64,000 nucleotides of DNA, from the NCBI GenBank assembly GCA_945859605.1, contig OX243814.1, positions 32,057,739 through 32,121,738 on the forward strand, written 5' to 3'. Shown piece after piece: positions 35,941-49,352 of the stretch. Within the stretch, counting starts at the first letter, position 1; every line of letters begins with the position of its first letter. The stretch comes from Lumbricus rubellus (lineage: Eukaryota; Annelida; Clitellata; Crassiclitellata; Lumbricidae). The position numbers were made by a program, and so were the translations under genes. The notes beneath the pieces are model-generated. The model did not search any database and was not told the DNA's origin. It saw only the letters and a list, made by a program, of their open reading frames with translations.

Positions 35941-36992
35941 GATCACGTGTGTGTTTAGCTTAGGCATAAAATGGTAATAATTATTAGACCTATTGCCTAT
36001 GCATATTTATTTGTGTACCGTGTGAGGAACATCCCTGGTCAAATTTAACGAGTCTTGCGCGAAGATACCTGGATAAGTCCGCACTCGGCAGCACCGTCAT
36101 CTTTGTTCGATTGAGAAAATGGCGCCACTTACTTTGTTGATATTTTATGCACTAATAATCTAATAGATACAGTTTCAACAGGCGGTGAACCCGCCGTCCT
36201 ATAGAAAGGCTGAGTTAAGTCGAAAACGCGACCACATGCATATGCAAATGATGCAATTTCCAGTACTAGTTACGCACAGAGATTATAGTGTAGAGGGGGG
36301 GTGGGAGGGCTGGGCATTGAAGACACCCAGCGATGCGAGAACGGCGCCCGACCGTCAACTTAAATGCCCCCATTATTTACGGGGCCAATCAATCCAGGGA
36401 CGATGCTTTCCATGGCTGGCTTGCTATTTATCCAAGCAGACTGGAACACAATAAGGCGCCACTGTTCAAACATCCGGTCGGAAGCTTTACCGAAGTCGAT
36501 AACTTTACTCACTACAGTGGCCTACTACACAGGACTGTTGTAAGATTTACATGAGAATGCAACAAGAGCCTGTGCCTTGCTCCTGGCAGTCTGTTGCAGC
36601 AGATTTGGATACTTTATGACAGTTTTCAATGGGTCGTTAAATATGCTGAGAGCTAATGTTCTTCGAAAAGAACTCATCTCGAATTCCATTTTGTCCATTG
36701 TCCCAGATCTCCAGGTTTGGTAGTTTTAAAATCGAGTAATTAGGAATCCAGGAATCCAGGTTACTCGCATCCACATGATGTGCAGTGCAATCTTGAGTAC
36801 ACTTGATTGACAATGGTGATCAAATTGTCGGTGTATTATTTTACGAGGTCGTTATACGAGTTGAAACTCCCCAAAAAATAAATGCATTACTGTAATCTAA
36901 AAACTTAAATGTAGAAAAAACAAGACAATGTTCTATAGAAAACATGCACGAAATAATTGTTTCCTGGCTATGCTTCCCCTGGATCAACTAAC

Positions 36993-37274
36993 CTGGGACT
37001 ATTATTACTGAAGGGATATGAAGCCCATGACAATTAGGTCATTACATAGATATGTCTGCACATGGCTACATCCGGGACTTTTGCAGGATAAATTTTGGAC
37101 GATCATAAGGATGACGACTGAAAAAAACGTCGAAACAATGTGACTGTTCAAAATTGTCCTGCTGCTGTGCACCCACCGGATAGACGTTACGTACATCGCC
37201 TGTGATGTATCACAAAGACGATCTCTGATTGGCCGACAGGTTGCGGCTTCGTATCCCTTCGATAGTAGTCCCAG
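36993..37274. mobile_element. 282-bp inverted-repeat element
   Basis: The left end CTGGGACTATTATTACTGAA, continuing GGGATATGAAGCC, mirrors the right end, which reads in complement CTGGGACTACTATCGAAGGG ATACGAAGCC. The arms are about 30 bp. ACTAAC occurs just outside both ends (with one extra G on the right), a possible target duplication. The superfamily is not assigned. Confidence 0.75.
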
Positions 37275-40200
37275 GACTAACCTTTTGATTTAGCTGAACT
37301 GCTGCCCATTTATTTAATAACATTAACCATCACTTGGATGAATCATGACCACTAAACAAATGTTTTAAGAGAAAGACATCAAACATTATGCTGAATCTGC
37401 AGAACACATTAGGCTATTATGCAATTTTACAACAGCACGTGGCATTGTGAGATCACTACCACATTTCCCAAAGTAATACATATTTAGATGAAGGTGTTGT
37501 GAACTTGTAATTTAAGAACAACAATTCGGTGTGAATTTTCAAGTTTTATAAAAAATTCCAGCCCAGAAATAAGCTAGATGAAAGCCAGAATGCATTTTGA
37601 CAAGGTAACGCAAGATAACAGCACGTTTATCAAGCACTCTTAACCATATTTAAAATGATCTCTAGACTCTAGAGGCTGAAGCGTAAACACAATGACGAAC
37701 CAAATGCACGTTTCACAAAACATAATAAACGTAGATTTGCATCTTAAATGATCTGAGACAAAGTGCTGAAAACCCAAAGCTACTATTAGCATCATGAAAT
37801 AAACCACGTTTCAAGAACTTCGCGGGAAGGTTCAAGACCAAAGCCACTTCCATTTATGTAGCACCTGACTCAAAATCTTCAAAACTACAACAACATTGCA
37901 ATTTAAAATACTTGGTCAGCAAGACCTGCACATATCACCCAAAAATTGGATCTATTTGCAATTGTGCACAATTTTAATTGATGTCCCAGTAATATGCCAG
38001 ATATCCAATACCGGTGTGAAAAACAGTGAAATAATACGAGTGACTTTAAAACTTGAGTTATTTAAAATTATCGTAGATATAGGTCAATTCATCATTTCAT
38101 TAATTTCCCTCTAGTAAGCAACTGATGAATTACAATGGTGATGTTCAGATGAAGAGAAACATATTTAACCCTTTACCCGTTCATTTTTAAATTTTAACCT
38201 CGTTTTCAGCGGATATTCTCAGGGCAAATGGGTAAAAGATCAGACAAATCACTATACAGTAGTAAACACAGAAAAAGTTTGCATTAACCAAAACAAGTTT
38301 GCATCAGTAGTACCGTAGTAGGCTACAAACAAATATCATTAAAAAAACACAAAATACGAATAACTCAGTAGGCATATATAGAAAACCTGAACTCAGAAAG
38401 GTCTCGATGAATTAACACATATTTTCCTACACAATCACAATTTTGATGACGTTTCACGTGTTAGGTCAATCTGTCAGCGGCTGTGAATTGCTATTGTTAG
38501 TCATCAATCACCTAATTTCTGTGGATGTAAAACTTATCTTGGAGAAATATATATAATAATCAGGATCTGTCAACTCTGCTTCATGAAACACAGCCTGAAT
38601 CTAATTCATCGTGTATCACCATAAATTGCAAACCATTTTCCATCTAAATGTAAATTTCACACATTGCGCTGTCGCATGTTTCTGTTTCATACATCCATTT
38701 CACCAACGTCTCTTGTCATCACGAGAAGACAAATTTGACAGATTTCCAGAAGATATTTTCTTTTCATGAAATTTAGCATCACTCCAGCTGCAAACTAGAT
38801 GGTTTTCGACTAAACAATAACTTAGTTACCAACTGAGGCAAAATACAACAGAGGTTCTTTAAAAAATTAAATAAGGCAAGATTAAAACCAGGTCACGTAA
38901 ATGTTTATTTTCATGTATAAACTCACAATGCGGTAATTGAATTCATGATCATGTACTCAAAATAGAATCACGAACTAATCAATTGAAAAATTTGCTAAAC
39001 AAGATTGCATACGTCTTTAATTAATGTAATACCAAACATGCCCAAGATCAAGGCAGGATATTATTTGAAAGGCATAAACTCAAATCAACGATAAATTTTT
39101 AAACAAAAAATCAATACATGTAAACAAACAAAATGTCAAATAATTTAATGTAAATGAAGCTGTAAAAATGATTATGTCACATACATACTTTAGAGACCAT
39201 ATCATATGTTATAATTATGATATTAAATACCTATATTAAAGAATCAAAATAATTTTATGTCTCATTCAGTGTTTGCTAGCTGCACATAACACTGCAATAT
39301 CAACTATTGAAACGGTATCCACACATAAAGTCCATGCAAAATCAGGATAAATAAGATTAATTTGTACCTGAAAGCATAACCTTTGATCAAAACACAGTTA
39401 AAACACGTAAAAGCATCGAGTAAAATGTACTTAAATGAACCTTGTCATTACAGTATTTAATGAGTCCAACAAATGAAAGAAGTTAAATAAAATCAGTTTC
39501 CCACGATTTTGCCAAAGCAGAACTGGCACAAAACATCAGTTTTTTCATGAAGACTAACTACCGAAACAGAACTTTGCCATATAGCTGTCTAGATTTTAGA
39601 AAAATTCTTTCACTTGTAGTGAAGATTTGCATAAGCATTTTCTAATAAGAATTTATTGTTGAAAATTTTGTCATAAAAATAGATCCAATAATTACGAGAA
39701 AAAGTGCTGCACATACACTTCTTCTCTAAAATACATCTGTGGAAAAAAACACAATTTGTGCCAGGAATTTAATACTATGCTTAGTTTGAAGCTTAAAGCT
39801 CTGTTGTGATTTCATCTACAGTTGTATGGCAAAAATTTGTCTACAGTTGTATGGCAAAAATTCGTTGCGTGAAAAAGTCTCGGACCGTCAATGTTATGAT
39901 GCATCGCCAAAGAACACAGCTTGCAGAATCAGCCAGCGAATACACACACAGACAAAAACTTGTGCACATGTAAATATAGACTAGACTCACACAGAGAGAG
40001 ACATGTTTGTTTTAGCAAAAAGTATCTGGCGTACGAACTTAAAGCTCCAACAGGAAAAAGTTCCCCAATGCTGGAAGCTTAAAGCTTAAGTATCAGAAGA
40101 CGAGGAGAATTTTACGTACCAAGTCAGTATTCACTCTCGGTATTTCTACAAACAAAAATTAGTAAAATCACCAGAAATTAAAAAGAATGCCTGTACTACA

Positions 40201-40447
40201 AATATTTCCATTATGAGCAGATATAGCATTATATATCCTAAATGTATGAATGAATGCATAATTGTATAACAAATAAAATGAATAACATTATTTGAACAGC
40301 CATCAACATTCCTGTCAATCTTATGGCACTTGGTCGCGTACAACTGAACTGTTCATAGATATTCCTTCCAGTATTCTGCAAAATATAGCTGTGCTAACTT
40401 CATTGTCTCGGTCCACTCCTCAACATCTGATACTCGTATTGACATAA

Positions 40448-40622
40448 TTATGCTGGTATTGCACTCATTTTATTGTCAACAACATAGGACGATCCTACTG
40501 AACAGAAATCTTTGAAGAATACTTCAGTGCTGGCAGCAAGTAAACACTTTGATCCTGGGAGTTCAGCAGGCAATAGTGCAACTGCTGGGGGTTTGGGTGC
40601 CAAACTGGAAACAAAGGACTTG
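40448..40622 (-). CDS. Candidate terminal exon of kinesin light chain
   Basis: The frame begins after GGTGCTTAG and encodes 57 residues rich in Pro, Ala and Ser (SSLAPKPPAVALLPAELPGS, SVGSSYVVDNK) to a TAA. Its entry phase matches either donor of the previous exon (41266 or 41275). Kinesin light chain C termini are variable and often alternatively spliced, so lack of similarity is not decisive, but the pyrimidine tract is weak and no known C-terminal motif (such as the SGSFSKLR or RRSSEKL block) is present. It could be fortuitous. Confidence 0.3.
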
Positions 40623-40915
40623 CTAAGCACCTGATGAAGTATGAACACTGTTGAACAGGCTCTATCTGCCCAATTTAATCTAACTTCTTATCCTAGTTCC
40701 CTTATCACAACAACTAAGGCATAAGTTAAAGGCTGCCTTAGTGAAGTTGCAAAAAAATATCATCCATTGAAGAAGCTAAGTCAAATTTCTCCGATACTTC
40801 AGAAAACCAGAAGCCAGGCAAGGATGGGTAGGGTACTGACATAATCTGCAGAGAGGTCCAACAATTCTGGACATGTGACAGTGCCAGCAAGCCACATATT
40901 AGTCCACAGCCACGT

Positions 40916-41133
40916 GGGGCGCGGTGGCATGGGGCATGTTCGGTGCCTTGGAGCTGGAAAGTTAAGGGCTCGAATCCACCTCAAGCTGTGTAGGAACCTT
41001 GAGCAAGTCCTTCGCTTTCAATTGCTCATGCGCTTTGGCGTGAAACTCTGATTCAGTGTCCGGACTGTAGTCGGGAGTGCTTCTGAGTGGATTCCTGAAG
41101 GGGTGCTATAACAGGCACTCACACAAACAAATG
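40916..41133 (+). repeat. tRNA-derived SINE, full length, diverged
   Basis: GGGGCGCGGTGGC head, TGCCTTGGAGCTGGAAAG, CTCGAATCCACCTC B-box region, GAGCAAGTCCTTCGCTTTCA, GGCGTGAAACTCTGATTCAG, tail GGGAGTGCTTCTGAGTGG, GGGGTGCTATAACA and ACACAAACAAA. It lies in the intron before the candidate last kinesin light chain exon. Confidence 0.85.
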
Positions 41134-41265
41134 TCACCAAACTTATGAATCAGTGCAGCCTACAGTGGTGTGATAATATCGAAATGACCAGTTCCATACG
41201 TAATTCCAGTAAGCCCTTCATGAGTAGATCATTTATATATCAACATAGGCAGCAGTTGAACTGAC

Positions 41266-41456
41266 CTGTCTGACCTTTCTGCTCCGAGGAGCTTTTCATA
41301 CATGACGCTGTCCATGGAATGGGGACGTGATCGGCCGTTGGTCGGGGCACGATTCGGCTGCTGCTGCTGCTGCTGCTGTTCATGGTTCATAAAGTCCTTG
41401 TTTATGTCCGACCGCATCGAATCGCTCAGCTTAGTGATCTTCATTCTGTCTAAGGC
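41266..41456 (-). CDS. KLC: Kinesin light chain exon 13: region after the TPR array
   Basis: Acceptor TTCTATGTGCAG before GCC TTA GAC. It encodes ALDRMKITKLSDSMRSDINK, then a run of seven glutamines, PNRAPTNGRSRPHSMDSV and MYEKLLGAERSDR. The start corresponds to the QGLDNVHKQRVAEVL-like segment after the last TPR of other light chains; the Q-rich rest is divergent. Two donors are possible, GAAAG|GTCAGA (edge 41275) and GACAG|GTCAGT (edge 41266), in the same phase, so they would differ by three residues (an alternative tandem donor). Confidence 0.75.
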
Positions 41457-41811
41457 CTGCACATAGAACAACACACACAAGGGTCTATATTGTAATTTTC
41501 GTTTATTGAACAATTCTGTTGACAGATCGCAACGGGTTACAGTATACAGTTATGCAGTTATAAAATTAACATCAATCTTAACTACTAACAGAAAAGACAG
41601 CAGGCTTGCAATATAATATGTCTGTGTCTGTGGGTGCGAATAAAATTAACTCGATCAGAGGAAGAGAAGTAAAAAATTCAAGATATTTCTTGGAAGACGA
41701 CTAAAGATGACAGTCCTTGACATTTCAAGATATAATTAATCAGTGTGTACTAAAGTGACTAAAAACCAATGTAGCTCATAACTAAAGTGTTAAAACGCTC
41801 GAATGCCTGTA

Positions 41812-41814
41812 TAC

Positions 41815-41880
<66 letters not shown>
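41812..41880. repeat. (TA)n microsatellite
   Basis: About 60 bp of pure TA in a kinesin light chain intron. Confidence 0.95.
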
Positions 41881-41881
<1 letters not shown>

Positions 41882-42457
41882 GAGTGCACTCAGTGCAAGC
41901 ATTGGAGAACTTCTGTAGCACCTTTTAAGGACATGTCGAAAGTGCTGAAAACATGGCTGACATCTAACAAGGTATATTTAAGCATTTCAGCAAGAATGGC
42001 GTGCAATCAGGCAAGAATCAATGTGAAAGTAATGACCAAAGCATTATCTCCTATAGCATCGTCTCTAATATGTGGACAAATGTGTTGCTAATAAATCTTT
42101 TAACTTCAAATTTGAAATTATTATTGAGAAATTCCTCAGCGTCAGTTTCAATACAACATAAAATACTGACAAGCCAGGCCATTTCCAGCCCACAGATGAA
42201 GTTTTCTGGCAGAAGCTTGCCTAAAGACTGAGAATAAAAATGTTATGTGTTCTCCATGACCGACATAAAAGGATAAAAATTAAGATTTAAAGCCTAATTT
42301 GATTGTTCGTATGCTAACAATGAAAGATTAAAATTTAGTTTTGCAATAAATTTATGAGGAACAAGCTCAACAAGCCCCCATCCCAGATCCATACCCCATT
42401 TTGCTTGGGCACCCTGGCCAGCCAAACTTGCTGGAAAATTTCACCATTGGCCCGCCA

Positions 42458-42537
42458 TTAACCCGTTTACCATGTAATAAAAAATTTCTTAGTAAAAATT
42501 GGACGAGTTAACTCGGGGATCACGGTAAAGGGGTTAA
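42458..42537. mobile_element. 80-bp TTAA-flanked micro-element 1
   Basis: It starts TTAACCCGTTTACCATG and ends CACGGTAAAGGGGTTAA, nearly perfect inverted ends on TTAA. TTAA targets and CCC/GGG starts are piggyBac traits, though an element this small only suggests that origin. Related: 43015 and 62672. Confidence 0.7.
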
Positions 42538-42845
42538 AAAAAGGTTTGATAAAACTGTAATCAAATCTTGCAGATAAATTTGGTGCTCTTGACAGTATGC
42601 TGCACACTACACAGTACACATTGAATCTCTAGAACATCCTATACTAGATTCAGTTCTTTCAAACAAGATTATAGCCTAGGCAAGACATAAGTGATCAATC
42701 ACTATGCTTTACTTCACTATTGCCATGACCAATTGACCATTAACAAAGCAGGCATTTCCATCACCAAAAATTGCAAACACACATTGCCAGTTTTGCTCAT
42801 CAATAATTCCACCACAAGACCTTTCCATTACAAGTACAAAAGCTA

Positions 42846-43004
<159 letters not shown>

Positions 43005-43014
43005 TTAAACAGAT

Positions 43015-43085
43015 TTAACCCTTTACTGACCAAAGTGTAGTAAATGGTATGGGCAATCCTATCCCACCGGTCGGTAATGGGTTAA
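43015..43085. mobile_element. 71-bp TTAA-flanked micro-element 2
   Basis: Ends TTAACCCTTTACTGACC and GGTCGGTAATGGGTTAA, inverted over 17 bp with two mismatches. It is only 40 bp from the acceptor of exon 12. Confidence 0.7.
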
Positions 43086-43163
43086 ACCATTAAACAGTTT
43101 TAGTAACTGCCACAGTAAATGCGAGGAAATATAACTGACAAACATCAGTTTATGTTTATAGTT

Positions 43164-43584
43164 TATAGTTTATGTTTCATGAACTTCACTGGCTTCCTCT
43201 CCGTGCTCGCACACAATTTAAGATCCTCACTCTGATCATAAAGGCTCAACGGGGTCTTGCCCCAAAATATCTCACTAATGTTTTACTTCGTCCTCACTCA
43301 GCTTCCTCCCACCGTCCACTTCGTTCATCCAACAGATTTGACCTCTTGGTTCCTCGGTCTAGAACTGTTATGGCTCAGTCTCGATCATTTGTCTCAATTG
43401 GTCCTTCTCTTTGGAATGCCCTTTCTCCTTCTGTTCGCTCTACACTTCTTTCTGGTAGTCTCTCCTCTGCTTTGTCTCTTCTCAAAACCTGTTTCTTCTC
43501 GCTGGGCCTTGCGCACTGGGAGCGCCTCTGAACGGTTCACCCTACTAGAGGCGCTTTATAAATGTTTAAATACAATACAATATC
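43164..43584 (+). mobile_element. LINE 3'-end-derived element with intact 119-codon frame, copy 2
   Basis: The frame 43172-43531 is a near copy of the one at 16084-16443 (two residue differences: E for K at position 4, S for T in PLRSSNRF). The 5' start at TTTATGTTTCAT and the 3' GGGAGCGCCTCTGAACGG, GAGGCGCTTTATAAATG and ATACAATACAATA tail are the same. It lies in a kinesin light chain intron, antisense to the gene. Confidence 0.8.
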
Positions 43585-43928
43585 AGGCAAATGACTTCTA
43601 CAGTATTACAGGGCTGTTTTAAGGAATTTTTAGAATTGAACAACTCCTTCTTTCCTTTCCCATTCTCCATGGTAAATTACTTCCAATCAAAGGACAGTGA
43701 CCTTTTTTGCTAGTTTTGACTGTACATAAGTGCTTCTACAACAGCACAAATCCATTTAGAAATGCACATTTTATGTACAACTGCACGTTAAAAAAGTCCT
43801 GTCACAGTAAATGCGAGGGAATATAACTGAAAAACATCAGCCAAATGACTTCTACAGCATTTACATTCAAGTGATAGAACAATCTTTTAATCTAAACTAC
43901 ATAAAAATAGCAATTAAGATAAACGTAC

Positions 43929-43996
43929 CTGTCAATGGTGGCCGACTTATACCACGCCCCAAAATCTTTCAAGGTTAATCCTTCTCTTGTCTTGCC
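43929..43996 (-). CDS. KLC: Kinesin light chain exon 11
   Basis: Acceptor GTTTCTTTTCAG, donor GACAG|GTACGT. It encodes GKTREGLTLKDFGAWYKSAT ID plus AG. This matches the linker before the last TPR (family GKQKDGTSFGEYGGWYKACKVD), with the WYK core kept. Confidence 0.9.
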
Positions 43997-44407
43997 CTGA
44001 AAAGAAACAAATAATCTTTAGCAGGAACAAGTATGACGTCTAAATACTTTCTAGCACTTCGGTGGTCAGCAGTTTTGTCTTAGAGTAGACAGACACAAAG
44101 AGAAATGCATCTTCTTACTTCATTTCCTTAACCTTTCCTTAGTTGGAGATGGCCAGTCCATGGCTTTATTCAACAGCCTTCCAATGCTTTGCCCTGGGTT
44201 TATACCTCAGTACCTTAAGCATTGTAACCTGCAAATATATCATGCTGTGGTGGAATCACTACTGTTTATCTGGTTCTGGCGAAATGGAAACTCATGCTTC
44301 CAGCTTAGGGAGACATATCAAGTACTGCCTAACAGTAAAATATATTTCGAACAGATTAAACTCCAAACTGACAAAATATATAGTAAAACTTTTGCCGTTG
44401 TTTTATA

Positions 44408-44505
44408 TTCCGACGTTAGCAACTAATTCTAATTAATTAGTTGAGTACTAATTCTAATTAATTAGTCGAGCACTAATTCTAATTAATGAGACTAATACTA
44501 CTTAC
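44408..44505. repeat. About 30-bp AT-rich tandem repeat, three units
   Basis: Unit ACTAATTCTAATTAATTAGT plus YGAGY. Each unit contains the palindrome CTAATTAATTAG. Confidence 0.8.
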
Positions 44506-44990
44506 CATAATTAGTTACATAAGCTAAATTACCCATCACTGCTTCAGGACAAATAGGAGCTGTGCAAATTTAACCCTTATAGGCCCACAATGATTGAATT
44601 GCAATAAACTATCTACAGCATGCAGGACATTGAGGGTTACACCAAACTGAATTACACATTGAGCTGTTTGACCCGTACATAGTGCAACTGGAAGAAATAT
44701 GACAGCTGCCCAAAGCAGAACCAAGTTCAAATCCAATTTCCTTTACCTATGCAAAAGCATGTCATAATGAAACGTCAGGGTATGCATTATTTTACGTGCA
44801 TTGAAATACTGCAGAGAGCTTCTGATGAACCAATACACGCTGAAACAAGTCATAGATACAGAATCACCTAATCTTTGCTCATCTTTAACTCACATCTTTT
44901 GGACTTTGGCAAGGGATTTAACACTTGCTCCTACACCATACAGTAGAAGTTGTTACTGCAAACAATAAATTAAAGTGACAATGAACCTAC

Positions 44991-45040
44991 TTTGTTGTCT
45001 TCCATATCTTCTGCAATCATCCAGATTGGTTTGCTTGAAT
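44991..45040 (-). CDS. KLC: Kinesin light chain exon 10: 50-nt exon
   Basis: Acceptor TTGTGTTTGTCAG, donor AACAAA|GTAGGT. With the G of the previous exon it encodes DSSKPIWMIAEDMEDNK, matching the family's NKPIWMHAEEREE. The find was made from the motif, and it repairs the phase gap between exons 9 and 11. Confidence 0.92.
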
Positions 45041-45149
45041 CTGACAAACACAACAAGAAATTCTTCCTGTTCAAGTGCAGCATTAGATTTAAAATTTACT
45101 GCAAAACTAAAACATCCAGCAATACTACAATATTCAGAGAATTGTCAGT

Positions 45150-45270
45150 GGAATGCGGTGGTGTAGCGGTATGTTCTGCACCTTGAAACTGGAGGGTCAC
45201 AGGTTCGAATCTACCTGAAGCAACTGCATAGCGCTCCCTGGACAAGTTGTTCACCACATTTGTCTGCAAT
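45150..45270 (+). repeat. tRNA-derived SINE, 5' part only
   Basis: GCGGTGGTGTAGCGGTATG head, AGGTTCGAATCTACCTGAAG B-box region, then CTGGACAAGTTGTTCACCAC; no tail module. It is one of the more diverged copies. Confidence 0.65.
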
Positions 45271-45414
45271 GGGAAATCATCTCGCTCATCTCATCTCATC
45301 CCCGGGTAACACAAAAGCAAATAGACCTAATACCCTCAGCAGAGAACTCATCATCATATACAATTAATTATACATAATAGAATTCACAAATATAATTAAA
45401 GAGTCTTTTTTCTA

Positions 45415-45540
<126 letters not shown>

Positions 45541-46381
45541 CTAAAAACAACAGAGTCAACAGTAAACTTATATGGCACATAATAATTTAAAACAGGCAAC
45601 TACTGAATTCAAGAACTTTAATTTGAATCATCAAATATTCTAATCCAGATTTCTAAGTACAATTAAATAAAATTTAAAGCAATCTTTGTTAAAATATTAA
45701 CTCTTTTGTCTCTCATTTTCCCCAGTATTCATCTAAACAAATTTACTATGCTACTACCGTAAATCAAGCATCAGAAAGATGTTATCCCTTTGGTTAAAAT
45801 GATAACAATTATAATCAGACTAATTTAGAAATACGTAGGCAATAGGCATCTGTAAGATATTTCTCAATTTCGCGGTAATCTGAGAACTCAAGCATAAGGT
45901 CAATTATTATCACAAGAAGGAATTATTTCCAAGCACTATGACTTCTTCTTGAATATCTGGCAATAAATTCTGCATCTGTAAAACCATCTTTGCCTGACTA
46001 ACATTGATTCTGTTCTGATAAGCACAACTCACAGGGTTACATTCTAGAAAATCATAACTTAGCAGGGATCATAATCTTAAACTCCTGATTTCTAAAGCGC
46101 CTCTAGAAAGCCAAGCACGGGGCACCGGCTTATTCATGAGCGCTACACAAGACCTTTGAGCACTTTCTCCTCCTCTCTACTCTTTCATCATTTTAGTGTC
46201 AGCTCTGGTATCTAAATGCCATTGTCTGAAGACAATAGATTTGTGTTTTAGCTCTTTAGTACTGCTAGTTGTCCTGTCTCAGTTGAGTAACTTGAATAAT
46301 ATTATTGAATAAAGTTTTGAATTCGAATCGAATCAATGAAAAGAATTAAACCACTAATGAAGAGCTGTTAAAACAAATCTA

Positions 46382-46477
<96 letters not shown>

Positions 46478-47161
46478 CTAAAGAAAAACAAAGACAGATC
46501 CACAATAATTATGGATTGAATAATTTCACAGTCAGTACATGTGGCTGCGAATGGTCAGAATCAACTGTGATTTAATATTTGCAGATTTTTAACCAGTTAC
46601 CTGCCTACATTGTGAATTTGTGACTGCTATAAAAGATTTTCAATTAGATCACAAGTCTTGTTTGTTCAAACATCATATCTTTTGTGCTCGTTCAATGTTC
46701 ATACAAATATAAAATAATTTGACATTAAAAAATCTAGCGTATTAGGTCCTCTAAAAGGAGATAGTGGTGGATTATACTGAAATGTCTTAAATTGCAAGCG
46801 AAATCAAATGGTATAAGATGCACATAATTATCTGAAATATAACAACTAGTAATTATCTCACAGTCCTACGCAAAATTATATAAAATCTGAACAAAAGAGT
46901 TCTACTAACTCATAGAAGTAGTTATTTAAAGTTTTTGAAACTAAACTAAAGCTCTTGGCCAGCTTATTTTAAGAGTCCATTATTACCAGAAAGAAAAGGA
47001 TGTTGGATTCCTGCTGCCAATGTCTGAACTCGTGTTGAATGTTTCCTTCAGGCTCTCGACCACATGTTGATGGAAATGTGTAATAAATTAGTGGTAACCT
47101 TATATTACTTTTCCAAATTAAGACAATTAGATAAGTTCTGAAAGCTCGCAAGTCAGCATCA

Positions 47162-47365
<204 letters not shown>

Positions 47366-47742
47366 TCAAATGAAAATTCCCAGAATCAAAACAGACCGAA
47401 AAGAGCATATTTGAAAGTGCATTTCAAAGACTGTAAGTCAGCAGAGCTCTGCGCAACAAACAGAAGCACCTCATTTCATTTATGCCTGCATTACACGTAG
47501 AAATAATTTCAGTGTAATGACAGCATTTAATAAAAAGTAAAGACCATAATTATCTGGTGTTATCAGCAACAAATGTTGGGCTGTGCATGAACTTATTGAG
47601 CCAGAACTGAACAGCATTTTGCCTGTGGGAAATAACCATGGGATCTCAAACTCTCTTCAACTTAATGTGCAAAACTCTGTCATTGAATAATTAATGGAAG
47701 GGTAGAGTAACACAACTTTAGTAAATAGTCAAATTTCTATTA

Positions 47743-47859
<117 letters not shown>

Positions 47860-48185
47860 CTACATAAAAGCACAGATAATGAACAAGATGACATGGACAT
47901 CATACATTCACCTGGATGATAAAATGTGCATCCATTGACTGGCGTAGCGCCACTGAAGAACGCATGTACGCGTGCAGATATGTAAGCATGTATTTATGCA
48001 TGCATTGTGTGTGTCTGAGCAATTTTATAGCAACAATGCAAACTTCTAAAAGTTGCTGATACTGGTTAAGAACATTTCTACTTTATAATGACAATATACA
48101 AGGCAAAGCACTTAACAATAATTCATTCAGTTGTGAATGGCAGGTGCTTTAGTAATTTATCTCTACTATAAATTCAGATGGCAAG

Positions 48186-48396
<211 letters not shown>

Positions 48397-48688
48397 TCAT
48401 TACTATAAATCTCACAGAAACAGCACATTTGTAATACAAGTGGCTCTTGAACCTGGCTGTTATCTGTTATTGCTTCTGTTTAGATAATTTTTAACACTTC
48501 CAAACTGTCCATTACGAACATACTAATAGTAGCAGAGATGTTTCAAGTTCTTATAAAATTCTACAAGCTTCTGCACTGTCTGCAGGTGCCGCAAAAGAAA
48601 ATGTCCCTATTAAAATCTTAAATATACCACATAGAAATTACTAACTTCATCAAATCCAGAAGAAGAAACCGGCAAACAAACACACTTA

Positions 48689-48952
<264 letters not shown>

Positions 48953-49352
48953 TTAGAAAATTAATCAACAATGCAACTCAATTCCTCCATATACAATTAA
49001 TGTTTCTTTATTGCATAAACTCGTTGACAAAATTGCAACAAGATACAAACGTTGCAGTTTAGACATGGAACAAAGAAAATGGCTAAGGAATGTATAAAAG
49101 ATTCCAACCAATTGTTAAGGAAAATGATTGTGATTGTAATTGTAATTGAACATTTATATATTGCCACTCACAGATTCAGTAGCGCTCTTGACCCTAGTTG
49201 ATTGTTCAGCATAAGACAAAACACACCGTTGAGGAGGATCTGATACAGAAAACTAACTGTTCATCTCATGCACAGTTAGACTGGGCTTGGACAGTTATTT
49301 ACACACAATAAAAATTAGGATAACAATGAAGATAATTATTGATTACTGATAC

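Larger units (their letters stand above)
33480..40440. other. Long AT-rich, microsatellite-poor stretch, possibly 3' UTR of the kinesin light chain gene
   Basis: Apart from the inverted-repeat elements at 34053, 35791 and 36993, about 7 kb carry no microsatellite block and no recognised exon, unlike the rest of the window. A tandem duplication of TCTACAGTTGTATGGCAAAA occurs at about 39817-39863. If the candidate terminal exon at 40448 is right, part of this would be the 3' UTR and downstream region of the minus-strand gene. The 36100-36560 part is locally richer in CG and may be separate. Confidence 0.3.

Noticed and set aside
36185..36554. Two overlapping plus-strand frames of 73-89 codons in a CG-richer patch
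   Set aside because: No domain similarity and different frames overlap; may be promoter-type sequence instead, but evidence is too thin to annotate.
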